NCBI GenBank assembly: GCA_025934635.1 | Contig: JAICWX010000492.1 | Location: 1 to 5,178 of the forward strand | From: Streptosporangiaceae bacterium | Lineage (GTDB): Bacteria; Actinomycetota; Actinomycetes; Streptosporangiales; Streptosporangiaceae | Reading direction: 5' to 3' | DNA length: 5,178 nt | In this document: one piece after another, positions 1 through 5,178 of the stretch | How positions within the stretch are numbered: position 1 is the first letter of the stretch | Layout: each line of letters starts with the position of its first letter | Made by a program: the position numbers and the translations under genes | The notes under the pieces: model-generated | What the model saw: the letters and a program-made list of their open reading frames with translations, nothing else | What the model was told of the DNA's origin: nothing | The model's database searches: none

Positions 1-14
1 GGCCAGCGGTGGCA

Positions 15-1220
15 TCACGCTGCACCGCTGCGCCAGAGTCCGTCCGGCCCGCGCCCGGCCAGGGCTGATGGGATCATTCCCGCCGGCTGACCAGTGGCCC
101 CCGCTGTATCCCGGGCGCGCCCATCGCGGCGCAGGCTCCCCGGGCCAGCGCCGGGCGGGCTGGCGTGGATGAGCGCGGGCGCGTGCCGCCACACCAGGCA
201 GGCGGCCGCGCCGAGGGGGATGGGGGGCAAGTAGGTGACGGCCCGGTACAACAGCACGGCGGCGGTCACCTGGGCACCCGCGCCGGGTCCGGCGCCGGCG
301 GCCAGGAAGCCGGCCAGCCCGGGTTCGGTGATGCCGGCACCGCCGGGGGTGATGGGCACGGCCGTGAGCAGCCCGGCGAACGCGAAGGCCGCGAGGGAGG
401 TCTGCCAGGGCACCTGGGCCGGGGACAGGCCAGTGGCGCGCAGGCAGGCCAGCAGGACGAGCCACCGGGCGAGCTGGCTCGCGGCGGTGGCGGCGGTAAT
501 CCGCCAGCCGCGCGCGGCGAGCGGGCCGGCCGTCCGGTCCCGGAAGCCAGGCAGGGATCCGGTGACGTCAGGCGGTGGCGGCCGGCGTACGAGCCGGCCG
601 CCGATGGCGGGCCTGGGCTGGAGCGCGTGGCCCGCGCGGGCCGCGAAGGGCTCGCTGCGCAAGAGCAGGCCGGGCCCGGCCGCCGCGGTGGCGAGCAGGG
701 CCAGGCCCGCCGCGGCGGCGGCGATCAGCCCGGCACCGGGCCGCCCGGCCATCACCAGGACGACCAGGGCCAGGACCGGCAGGCCCAGGCGGGCAAAGAT
801 GTTCCAGGTACCCGGTACCAGGGTGCAGAGCACGTAGTCCGCTGTGCTGGCTCCCCAGCTGGACAGCATCGCCCAGCTGACCCCCAGGGCGAGGGCGCCT
901 GCGGCGGGCAGCGTGCTCGTCACCGCGTTGCAGCCGGGGTTGACCGCCGCGGCCTGGCGCACCCGTATCGAAGGCAGCACCGCGCAGGTCATGAACCAGT
1001 ACGAGGCCATGCTGGCCGCGGCTGCGGTGGCTGCCAGCAGGGCCTGTGGCCGCGTCATCGCCTGCATGCCGGCCCGCACGCTGTGGCAGGACGCGGAATG
1101 CGGGACGGCGAACCCGGATATGGCCGCGGCCATAGCGGCCGGCGCCGCGGTGCGCAGGACCTTACGGCCGCGGTGCGGTCGTGTGCTGCTTACAGCCGGC
1201 CGCGCGGCGGCGGGATTCAC
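15..1220 (-). CDS. Flippase-like / lysylphosphatidylglycerol synthase TM-type integral membrane protein
   Basis: This 401-residue, mostly hydrophobic protein looks like the membrane half of MprF-type lysylphosphatidylglycerol synthases (UPF0104 / LPG-synthase TM family), which acts in the cytoplasmic membrane and is thought to move or handle lipids. Visible marks are the segment NAVTSTLPAAGALALG (98-113) with SWG at 121-123, the family signature PITPGGAGITE (289-299), and LLYRAVTYLPPIPLG (323-337). Likely membrane segments are near residues 24-40, 58-82, 128-158, 162-187, 245-262, 275-293 and 316-345. The aminoacyl-transferase (GNAT-like) half is absent, so it should not itself lysinylate lipid. 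Residues 346-401 form a polar Gly/Ala/Pro/Arg tail. The start is GTG at 1220, chosen because GGAGG lies nine bases upstream. Family assignment is fairly secure; the substrate is unknown. Confidence 0.85.
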   Translation of the reverse strand: MNPAAARPAVSSTRPHRGRKVLRTAAPAAMAAAISGFAVPHSASCHSVRAGMQAMTRPQALLAATAAAASMASYWFMTCAVLPSIRVRQAAAVNPGCNAVTSTLPAAGALALGVSWAMLSSWGASTADYVLCTLVPGTWNIFARLGLPVLALVVLVMAGRPGAGLIAAAAAGLALLATAAAGPGLLLRSEPFAARAGHALQPRPAIGGRLVRRPPPPDVTGSLPGFRDRTAGPLAARGWRITAATAASQLARWLVLLACLRATGLSPAQVPWQTSLAAFAFAGLLTAVPITPGGAGITEPGLAGFLAAGAGPGAGAQVTAAVLLYRAVTYLPPIPLGAAACLVWRHAPALIHASPPGAGPGSLRRDGRARDTAGATGQPAGMIPSALAGRGPDGLWRSGAA

Positions 1221-1229
1221 CGGTAACAG

Positions 1230-1234
1230 CCTCC
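1230..1234 (-). promoter_or_regulatory. Ribosome binding site for the flippase-like gene
   Basis: On the minus strand GGAGG (1234 to 1230) lies nine bases before the GTG at 1220. It is a perfect anti-16S match and decides this GTG as the start over internal ATG codons. Confidence 0.75.
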
Positions 1235-1257
1235 GGGCCGGGCAGCCGCCAGCCGGG

Positions 1258-1440
1258 TCAGGCCAGACGCCGGCGGACGTAGCATCATCGCCACCGCGAT
1301 CCCGGCTCCAGACGGCGGGCGAGCGGGTGGCCGGTCTCCTCGTAGCGCGTCTTGGCGTGCTGGTCCGGTGAGTCGCCGGAGCAGGCCACCCAGGGGCTTA
1401 TCGCGGGCGCACCCAGGATCATGCTCTGGTCCGGGATCAT
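1258..1440 (-). pseudogene. UBP-type zinc-finger protein relic, copy A (premature stop)
   Basis: From ATG 1440 the frame reads MIPDQSMILGAPAISPW, then VACSGDSPDQHAK and YEETGHPLARRLEPGSRW. The last two blocks match the C-terminal half of small actinobacterial UBP-type zinc-finger proteins (zf-UBP), which typically read CGHVGCCDSSP..HA, ETGHP, EPGE.WRWCYVDE. At 1285-1287 the frame meets TGA exactly where the family has the second Trp of WRWCY. The frame then resumes as CYVRRRLA and ends with TGA at 1258-1260, the same stop used by copy B. The N-terminal zinc-ligand half is missing, and the CGH triad is replaced by SPW. The ATG has AAGGGGG (1453 to 1447) six bases upstream, so a 51-residue peptide could still be made. 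I see a degraded gene; a short functional peptide is the alternative. Confidence 0.65.
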
Positions 1441-1565
1441 GGCAAGCCCCCTTATCACGGTGGCGGCGCCGGGCATGGCCCGGCTGATCACCTCCAGCCA
1501 ACCCCGGGTGACACCACGGCGGAAACAGGCAACCTGAGCAGGGCCCGTCAGCAGAGCAGATCACC
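1258..1565 (-). repeat. Diverged direct repeat, copy A (partner at 3971-4269)
   Basis: This segment aligns end to end with 3971-4269 in the same orientation. Shared blocks read on the minus strand include GGTGATC at the start, CCCTGCTC.GGTTGC, GTTTCCGCCG, CAGCCGGGCCA, an ATGATC start preceded by a good ribosome binding site, CCACCCGCTC, and a common TGA end. The middle is the most diverged part. The repeat carries about 125 bases upstream of the small reading frame as well as the zinc-finger relic. It ends 37 bases before the flippase-like start codon, outside that gene's ribosome binding site. No terminal inverted repeats were seen, so it is not an obvious MITE. Confidence 0.7.
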
Positions 1566-2047
1566 GCGGAGCTGGCCGGATGCCGGGCAGGGCAGGAGGA
1601 TAGCGGCACGCTGGTGCGCCAAGAATGTGGTCATGAGCGTCGCGAGGTTGAACGTGGCGCCGTCGTCGGACCGATCCTCGTATTTCGCGGAGTCCAGCTC
1701 CGGTCGCGGACTTGACGGCGCTGCTGCGCGCTGTTGCGCGGCGCCCGGGCTCAGGCTGCGCGAAACAGAGCCGGAGGCCGAGCCTGCGCAGGACCACAGC
1801 ACGGACGCGCCGGTTCCGGCGATGACGAGCGCGACGGTAACGGCGGCAGCAGGAACAGCCGCAGCTCGCCGGTAGCGAGCACCACTGCGGCCTGCACCGT
1901 GAGCACCACCGCGGAAATCGTCAGCAGGCTCGGCACAGATCCGGTCACGACCTTGCGGATGACCGCCATAAGCCAGATGGCCACGGGCCCGGCGATCAGG
2001 CCCGCGTTGCGGCCGCCGGCCCACACGGCGACCGCGTAGGCGGCCAC
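1548..2047 (-). pseudogene. Small multi-pass membrane protein gene broken by a frameshift
   Basis: Reading from GTG 2047, one frame gives a convincing membrane protein: AAYAVAVWAGGRNAGL, then IAGPVAIWLMAVIRKVVTG, then SLLTISAVVLTVQAAVVLAT and GELRLFLL. Near 1845-1860 the hydrophobic signal and high third-position GC jump to another frame, which continues as AVTVALVIAGTGASVLW and a polar tail to a stop at 1548. The change fits loss of one base (or gain of two). The two-helix layout ending TGELRLFLL loosely recalls VC0807/DUF3159-type septation-like membrane proteins, but I do not recognise the family with confidence. An upstream ATG at 2069 lies in the second frame. It follows the glsB-like relic closely on the same strand, so both may once have shared a transcript. 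Sequencing error is the alternative explanation. Confidence 0.5.
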
Positions 2048-2128
2048 GGGCAGCCCGGCTGACCGTCATCGCGCAGCCTGCCAGCGGCTAGAAGCGGACT
2101 CGCCTGGCCTGCTCGTTCACCGGTAGGT

Positions 2129-2306
2129 TTATCTGCGTGACCGGCTGCGGCTGGTGACCAGGTGGAAGGCCAGCAGCAGGATCGCCGCGCCGGCGACGGC
2201 GGTAAGCCAGGCGGAGATGTTGAAGAACCCATGCCGGGTGGCTACGTCGAACAATTTCGAGCAGGCCCGGGCCCAGGCCGAGGGCGATCCACGCGATGAT
2301 GCCCAT
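2129..2306 (-). pseudogene. GlsB/YeaQ/YmgE-family membrane protein relic with internal deletion
   Basis: The family comprises tiny inner-membrane proteins of about 85-90 residues, often annotated as transglycosylase-associated stress proteins. Here the N-terminus MGIIAWIALGLGPGLL is read from ATG 2306 to about 2259. The C-terminus SKLFDVATRHGFFNISAW, then LTAVAGAAILLLAFHLVT and a SRSRSRR tail, is read in a different frame from 2260 to the TAA at 2129. Joined, they give only 59 residues: roughly 28 residues covering the glycine-rich second helix are gone, and the deletion is not a multiple of three. Read straight through, the first frame yields a 72-residue product lacking the family's C-terminus. 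The ribosome binding site is intact (AGGAG, 2318 to 2314), so decay looks recent. The family call is strong because both ends are diagnostic. Confidence 0.8.
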
Positions 2307-2313
2307 GACCGGG

Positions 2314-2318
2314 CTCCT
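2314..2318 (-). promoter_or_regulatory. Ribosome binding site of the glsB-like relic
   Basis: AGGAG on the minus strand lies seven bases before ATG 2306. It fixes the original start and shows that translation initiation signals outlived the coding sequence. Confidence 0.65.
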
Positions 2319-2408
2319 GTACTTCGGTGTGCTGATGGCCGGTCCAGTGCCGGATCGTGACCGGAGGCTTGCCGGGCCGTTGCGCCGCGATACCTTGCCG
2401 TCTGGGTT

Positions 2409-3908
2409 TCACTTGCCAGTTGACCCGCCGCCCCGGGGGCGGAAGCAGGCATGACCCGCAAGCATCATCACCCGGGCCGATAACGGCTGGCGGCCGGGGA
2501 GGTGCTGCTGCGTGTGGTGGTCAGCGGGCGGCCGGGGGCCGGCCGGCAGCGCGACAGCGACATAGAACGTGATCATGGTGCCGGGGGGGACGTCACCCGC
2601 GGGGGTGATCCCGATGACAGCCCCGCTAGGCTGGCCCGGCGCCGTGACGGGCCGTACCTGGGTACGCAGTCCGAGGGCTTGCAGGCGCAGCGCAGCGGCT
2701 GCGGCGGGGATGCCGTAGAACGCCGATGGGATGACGGGCACCAGGCCCGGTCCGGGAGCACCAGCCCGTGTTATAACCGTGACGGCTGGCGGCGGATCGC
2801 CGAAGCGGTGCTGAGCGGCCCAGCCTGCCTGCACGGCAAGCAGCAGGAGAGCGGCAGCGGCCGAACTGCGCAGGAGCCGGCGGCGCCGGCTCCTCGTCAC
2901 GCCCCATCCGGGTCCCGCGGGGATGAGGGATATTCCGGTGATGACGGGGCCGGCGCTCGCCTGGGCGGCCTGCGGGCTGGCCAGGACCCGCCGGGCCCAC
3001 TGCGCCACGGCCAGCGCGTCGCCCGGACGGCGCTGCGGGTCCTTGGCAGTCAGCGCTGCGACCAGCTTCGCCACCGGCCCTGGCACTGTGCCCGGCAGCG
3101 GCGGCAGCGGCTGGTCCCGGTGCGCGAGGGCCACTGCCAGCGCGTTGCCCTGGAACGGCGGCCGCCCGGTCAGGCACTCATAGGCGATCACCCCCAGGCC
3201 GTACAGGTCACTGGCTGGCGTGGCGGCCCGGCCGGCCACCTGTTCCGGCGACAGGTAGGCCGGGGTGCCTATCACCAGGCCGGTCCGGGTTATCGGCACC
3301 GCGTCTACCGCCCGGGCGATCCCGAAATCGGTGATCTTGACCTGGCCGCCGTCGACCAGCACGTTCCCGGGCTTCATATCGCGATGCACGATCCCGGCCG
3401 CATGGGCACACGCCAGCGCCTCAGCCGCCTGCGCCACCAGGCCAAGGACACGGCAAGGGGCCAGCGTGCCCTCCGCCCTGAGGACCGCGGCGAGCGAGGG
3501 GCCCTCCACGTACTCCATCACCAGGTACGGCACGCCGTCGGCCGAGCCATCGTGGTAGTCATGGACCTGGACCACGCCCGGATGGGACAGCAGGCCCGCG
3601 TGCCTGCCCTCCCAGCGCAGCCGGTCCCGGAACTCAGGGCTGTCGGCGTACTCGGGGCGCAGCAGCTTAACCGCGACGATCCGGTCAAGCAGGGTGTCGC
3701 GGGCCCGCCACACCTCGCCCATGCCGCCGGCCGCGACCCTGCTCTCCAGCCGGTAGCGCCCGCGTAGCGGTGGCGGCATGCCCGGCGCATGTTCCCCTGC
3801 TGCCCCCGAAGGTTCCCGCCCTGTGCATCCGCGCGGGTGCCAGCACCGCGGGGATAGCGCCGCTCCATCATCGGCGGCCGCCACGGTGGCCTGATCTATC
3901 ATGATCAT
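2409..3908 (-). CDS. Transmembrane Ser/Thr protein kinase with one PASTA domain (PknB-like)
   Basis: This Hanks-type kinase would phosphorylate Ser/Thr of cytoplasmic proteins in response to an extracytoplasmic signal. All catalytic marks are present: glycine loop AAGGMGEV (59-66), VAVK with Lys81, helix-C Glu100, HRDMKPGN (175-182) with catalytic Asp177, DFG (194-196), GTPAYLSPEQ (214-223), Asp234 of SDLYGLG, and Arg294 of the C-lobe. Arginines at 341-344 stop transfer before a single membrane helix (about 347-366). One PASTA-like domain follows (about 388-453, with ALGL, VTAPGQPSGAVIGITPAG and PPGTMITFYVA), the fold that binds peptidoglycan fragments or lipid II in PknB/StkP. PknB usually has four PASTA units, so this is a short version. 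A 46-residue polar tail ends the protein. ATG 3908 and ATG 3902 are both in frame; AGGG (3912 to 3909) abuts the first but is six bases from the second, so 3902 (497 residues) may be the real start. Confidence 0.93.
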   Translation of the reverse strand: MIMIDQATVAAADDGAALSPRCWHPRGCTGREPSGAAGEHAPGMPPPLRGRYRLESRVAAGGMGEVWRARDTLLDRIVAVKLLRPEYADSPEFRDRLRWEGRHAGLLSHPGVVQVHDYHDGSADGVPYLVMEYVEGPSLAAVLRAEGTLAPCRVLGLVAQAAEALACAHAAGIVHRDMKPGNVLVDGGQVKITDFGIARAVDAVPITRTGLVIGTPAYLSPEQVAGRAATPASDLYGLGVIAYECLTGRPPFQGNALAVALAHRDQPLPPLPGTVPGPVAKLVAALTAKDPQRRPGDALAVAQWARRVLASPQAAQASAGPVITGISLIPAGPGWGVTRSRRRRLLRSSAAAALLLLAVQAGWAAQHRFGDPPPAVTVITRAGAPGPGLVPVIPSAFYGIPAAAAALRLQALGLRTQVRPVTAPGQPSGAVIGITPAGDVPPGTMITFYVAVALPAGPRPPADHHTQQHLPGRQPLSARVMMLAGHACFRPRGGGSTGK

Positions 3909-3970
3909 CCCTGTGTCCGGAGGAGGTGGGCATCGCGGAGAGCCCGCGCTGGGCGGGCCCGGTCAGCGGC

Positions 3971-4143
3971 TCAGACGGGACGCTGGTGGATATAGCACAA
4001 CCTCCAGGGCGATCCTGTTTCCAGGCGGGCGGTGAGCGGGTGGCTGGTTTCCTGGTAGTGCGCCGGGGTGCGTACCCCCGCGGCGCCGAGCCGGACAGCC
4101 TGGCCCTGGGCGTGCCCAGGGCCAGGCTCTGGGCACAGATCAT
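3971..4143 (-). pseudogene. UBP-type zinc-finger protein relic, copy B (frameshifted)
   Basis: The ATG at 4143 follows GAGGAG (4156 to 4151) by seven bases and opens MICAQSLALGTP, matching MIPDQSMILGAP of copy A. After the diverged middle, homology resumes one frame away as HYQETSHPLTARLETGSPW, then RLCYIHQRPV, and stops at TGA 3971-3973. Over the last 29 codons, 16 residues equal those of copy A. The block ETxHPL, RLExGS, WRxCY is the C-terminal signature of zf-UBP proteins; the family's Trp in WRWCY has become Leu (TTG). Read from ATG 4143 without a shift, the frame runs on to 3868 as Arg/Pro-rich sequence into the kinase start. It is most likely a dead gene. A 94-residue frame starting at GTG 4255 also reads into the zf-UBP block and is the alternative translation. 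Confidence 0.6.
4097..4128. other. Perfect 14-bp inverted repeat with 4-base loop
   Basis: The arms are AGCCTGGCCCTGGG (4097-4110) and its exact complement (4115-4128), separated by CGTG. It lies 15-46 bases inside the copy B reading frame and is absent from copy A at the aligned place. Neither strand has a T-run after it, so a classical intrinsic terminator is not supported. An RNA hairpin that terminates or pauses transcription without a U-tract, or a template-switching mutation, are possibilities. Confidence 0.55.
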
Positions 4144-4269
4144 TACAGGGCTCCTCTACCGTGGCGGAGGTGCCGGGTGTGGCCCGGCTGGTTACTGGTA
4201 AGTCAATCCCGATAGCGGCGCGGCGGAAACGAGCAACCCGAGCAGGGCTCATCACCAGAACCGATCACC

Positions 4270-4475
4270 TGCAACCCACACCGGCGGGACCAGTCGCATC
4301 ACCTAAGCGGCGAACGCTCTGGCCCGCCCGCGGACGACGGCAGGCGCCGCAGGCCGCCCGTCGGCCCGGACAGCGCCGGCAGCGCAGAGCCGATCCGCGG
4401 ACAGGGCGTGCTGAATCCGTGCTGATATCAGGGGATACCGCAGGCCGCTGACCTGTGGAAACTGCCCCGTAGTCC
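4270..4475. other. No recognisable gene
   Basis: This stretch has open frames on both strands, but they are Arg/Gly/Pro-rich composition shadows with no domain or plausible ribosome binding site. If the adjacent acyl-CoA dehydrogenase tail once had a body here, I cannot recognise it: an in-frame TAG at 4470-4472 closes the frame just before the homology begins. Confidence 0.4.
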
Positions 4476-4559
4476 ACTATCTTCACCATCTTCGAGGGCA
4501 CGTCCGAGATCCAGCGCATGCTCATCGGCCGCGCGGTCACCGGACTGGATGTCCGGTAG
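4476..4559 (+). pseudogene. Acyl-CoA dehydrogenase C-terminal remnant
   Basis: The frame reads TIFTIFEGTSEIQRMLI, then GRAVTGLDVR and TAG. This is the invariant end of acyl-CoA dehydrogenases (typically KIYTIFEGTSEIQRLVIARA), whose glutamate-containing EGTSEIQ loop sits by the FAD and active site. Only 27 codons remain of a normally 380-400 residue FAD enzyme of fatty-acid or branched-chain acyl-CoA oxidation. The frame is closed upstream by TAG at 4470-4472, and no earlier catalytic part is visible. It lies directly before the insertion sequence and on the same strand, so a rearrangement or deletion probably removed the rest. The identity of the tail is secure; whether the loss was caused by the insertion sequence is inference. 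Confidence 0.75.
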
Positions 4560-4738
4560 GCCCATCGCCGCCGCACGCACGCCAGTTTGCTATAGAGCCT
4601 GTTCCTGAAGGTCTGGCGGGATCGGGGTTACCCTTCGGCACCGCTGATGCGGGCGCTTGGCGCCGGATGCGGCGTGTTGCCGTGACATGAGGGACGGGTT
4701 CCCGGTATGCGCAGGGGTGTCGAATTCTCTGCCGGACC

Positions 4739-4743
4739 AGGAA
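4739..4743 (+). promoter_or_regulatory. Ribosome binding site favouring transposase ATG 4751
   Basis: AGGAA ends seven bases before ATG 4751. The alternative GTG at 4817, which would give the shorter VPRYPTDLTDEQW start common in this family, has no comparable site. Confidence 0.4.
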
Positions 4744-4750
4744 CCCGCCC

Positions 4751-5178
4751 ATGACATTGAACCGTGTCCGGGCCGCTGACGCGACCTGCCGCTGTGCGTG
4801 CGGGTGCGCTGCCCGCGTGCCGCGTTACCCCACTGACCTGACCGACGAGCAGTGGGCGGTGCTGGAACCGCTGCTGCCGGTGATGCTGTGCCTGACCCCG
4901 CTGGGAGGCCGGCCGGAGAAGCACCGGCGCCGCACCATGATCGACGCCATGTTCTACCTGGTGGACAACGGGATCAAGTGGCGGGCGCTGCCGGCGGACT
5001 TCCCGCCCTGGAAAACCGTCTACGGCCTGCACGCCCGGTGGAAGCAAGACGGGGTCCTGGCCGACATCACCGACCTGCTCCGCGCGGCGGTCCGCACCGC
5101 CGCGGGCCGGGATCCCGAGCCGTCCGCCGCGATCATCGACTCGCAGTCGGTCCGGGAGTCCGCCGAGGGCGTCGTCCC
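4751..5178 (+). CDS. IS5-family transposase, N-terminal part (cut by window end)
   Basis: The visible 142 codons begin MTLNRVRAADATCRC and reach the family core YPTDLTDEQWAVLEPLLP (26-43). After this come GGRPEKHRRRTMIDAMFYLV (52-71), KWRALPADFPPWKTVYG (76-92) and AAIIDSQSVRESAEG (126-140). The first block is the DUF4096 DNA-binding region of IS5-type DDE transposases. IIDSQSV holds the first catalytic aspartate (Asp130), which with a later Asp and Glu binds the metal ions for strand cleavage and transfer. The frame is open and undamaged to the window end, so it may be active, but the rest cannot be seen. The first 22 residues (Cys- and Ala-rich) precede the usual family start; GTG 4817 may be the true start despite its weaker ribosome binding site. 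Some IS5 members make the full enzyme by frameshifting. Confidence 0.88.
   Translation, partial: MTLNRVRAADATCRCACGCAARVPRYPTDLTDEQWAVLEPLLPVMLCLTPLGGRPEKHRRRTMIDAMFYLVDNGIKWRALPADFPPWKTVYGLHARWKQDGVLADITDLLRAAVRTAAGRDPEPSAAIIDSQSVRESAEGVV

Larger units (their letters stand above)
3971..4269 (-). repeat. Diverged direct repeat, copy B (partner at 1258-1565)
   Basis: This is the second copy of the roughly 300-base repeat, in the same orientation as copy A and about 2.7 kb away. It includes about 125 bases of conserved upstream sequence as well as the zinc-finger relic. It ends 62 bases before the kinase start codon, just as copy A ends 37 bases before the flippase-like start. Substitutions are spread along the whole length, so the duplication is old. 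Confidence 0.7.
4595..5178 (+). mobile_element. IS5-family insertion sequence, left part (continues past window)
   Basis: The element is inferred from the transposase at 4751. The candidate left tip is GAGCCTGTTCCTGAAG at 4595-4610, which resembles the GAGCCTGTT-type ends of actinobacterial IS5 relatives; it follows CTATA, and the right end is not in the window. That leaves an unusually long leader of about 156 bases before the transposase ATG, so the true tip could lie closer to it. Confidence 0.45.

Noticed and set aside
1119..1134. 16-bp perfect palindrome TATGGCCGCGGCCATA
   Set aside because: It lies within the N-terminal Ala-rich coding part of the flippase-like gene, where GCC/GCG codons readily make such palindromes; it has no operator context.
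165..1226. 353-residue plus-strand open frame
   Set aside because: It is antisense to the flippase-like gene, consists almost wholly of Gly/Gln/Arg/Ala-rich low-complexity sequence, and shows no domain; it is a high-GC shadow frame.
1310..1360. Plus-strand frame GERVAGLLVARLG conserved in both repeats as GERVAGFLVVRRG
   Set aside because: Many differences fall at its third positions, which looks like coding constraint. However, the minus-strand frame matches a known family, shares its stop and explains both Trp-codon lesions.
2502..3767. 421-residue plus-strand open frame
   Set aside because: It lies opposite the kinase, whose catalytic motifs are all present on the minus strand. The plus-strand product has only Arg/Gly/Gln-rich sequence.
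3942..3958. Short GC hairpin GCCCGC / GCGGGC upstream of the kinase
   Set aside because: Six base pairs of pure G/C are expected by chance at this composition, and no T-run or conserved partner is seen.
4265..4576. 103-residue minus-strand open frame
   Set aside because: It runs antisense through the acyl-CoA dehydrogenase tail and consists of Arg/Cys/Ala-rich sequence without a family match.
4628..5047. 139-residue minus-strand open frame
   Set aside because: It is antisense to the transposase, whose IS5 motifs on the plus strand are unambiguous.
1..5178. CRISPR arrays, tRNA or rRNA genes, riboswitches
   Set aside because: No regularly spaced short repeats, no tRNA-like acceptor/T-arm pattern and no recognised riboswitch core were found by eye on either strand.

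Overview
The window is very GC-rich DNA with strong G/C bias at third codon positions. Together with a PASTA-type Ser/Thr kinase, a UBP-type zinc-finger relic and a GlsB-like relic, this points to a high-GC actinomycete (Actinomycetota). The genus cannot be fixed from the sequence alone.

Layout, right to left along the minus strand. At 3971-4269 lies a decayed copy (copy B) of a short gene whose 3' part matches the C-terminal half of a UBP-type zinc-finger protein. It is followed by an intact membrane-anchored Ser/Thr protein kinase with one extracellular PASTA domain (2409-3908). Next come a GlsB/YeaQ/YmgE-family membrane protein gene that has lost its middle and its frame (2129-2306), and a small multi-pass membrane protein gene broken by a frameshift (about 1548-2047). 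A second decayed zinc-finger copy (copy A, 1258-1565) follows. The last minus-strand gene is intact: a flippase-like / lysylphosphatidylglycerol-synthase transmembrane-type protein (15-1220) with a clear GGAGG ribosome binding site.

Right flank, plus strand. About 200 bases with no recognisable gene (4270-4475) are followed by a 27-codon relic that is plainly the C-terminus of an acyl-CoA dehydrogenase (4476-4559). An IS5-type insertion sequence comes next; its candidate left end is near 4595, and its transposase starts at 4751 and runs off the end of the window.

Overall this is a decaying accessory segment: two intact envelope or signalling genes sit among at least five gene relics, bordered by an insertion sequence. 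The most unusual feature is the pair of diverged direct repeats A and B. Each carries the same 5'-altered zinc-finger fragment, each with its own inactivating lesion, and each lies directly upstream of one of the two intact minus-strand genes. I found no CRISPR array, tRNA, rRNA or convincing new multi-gene system.
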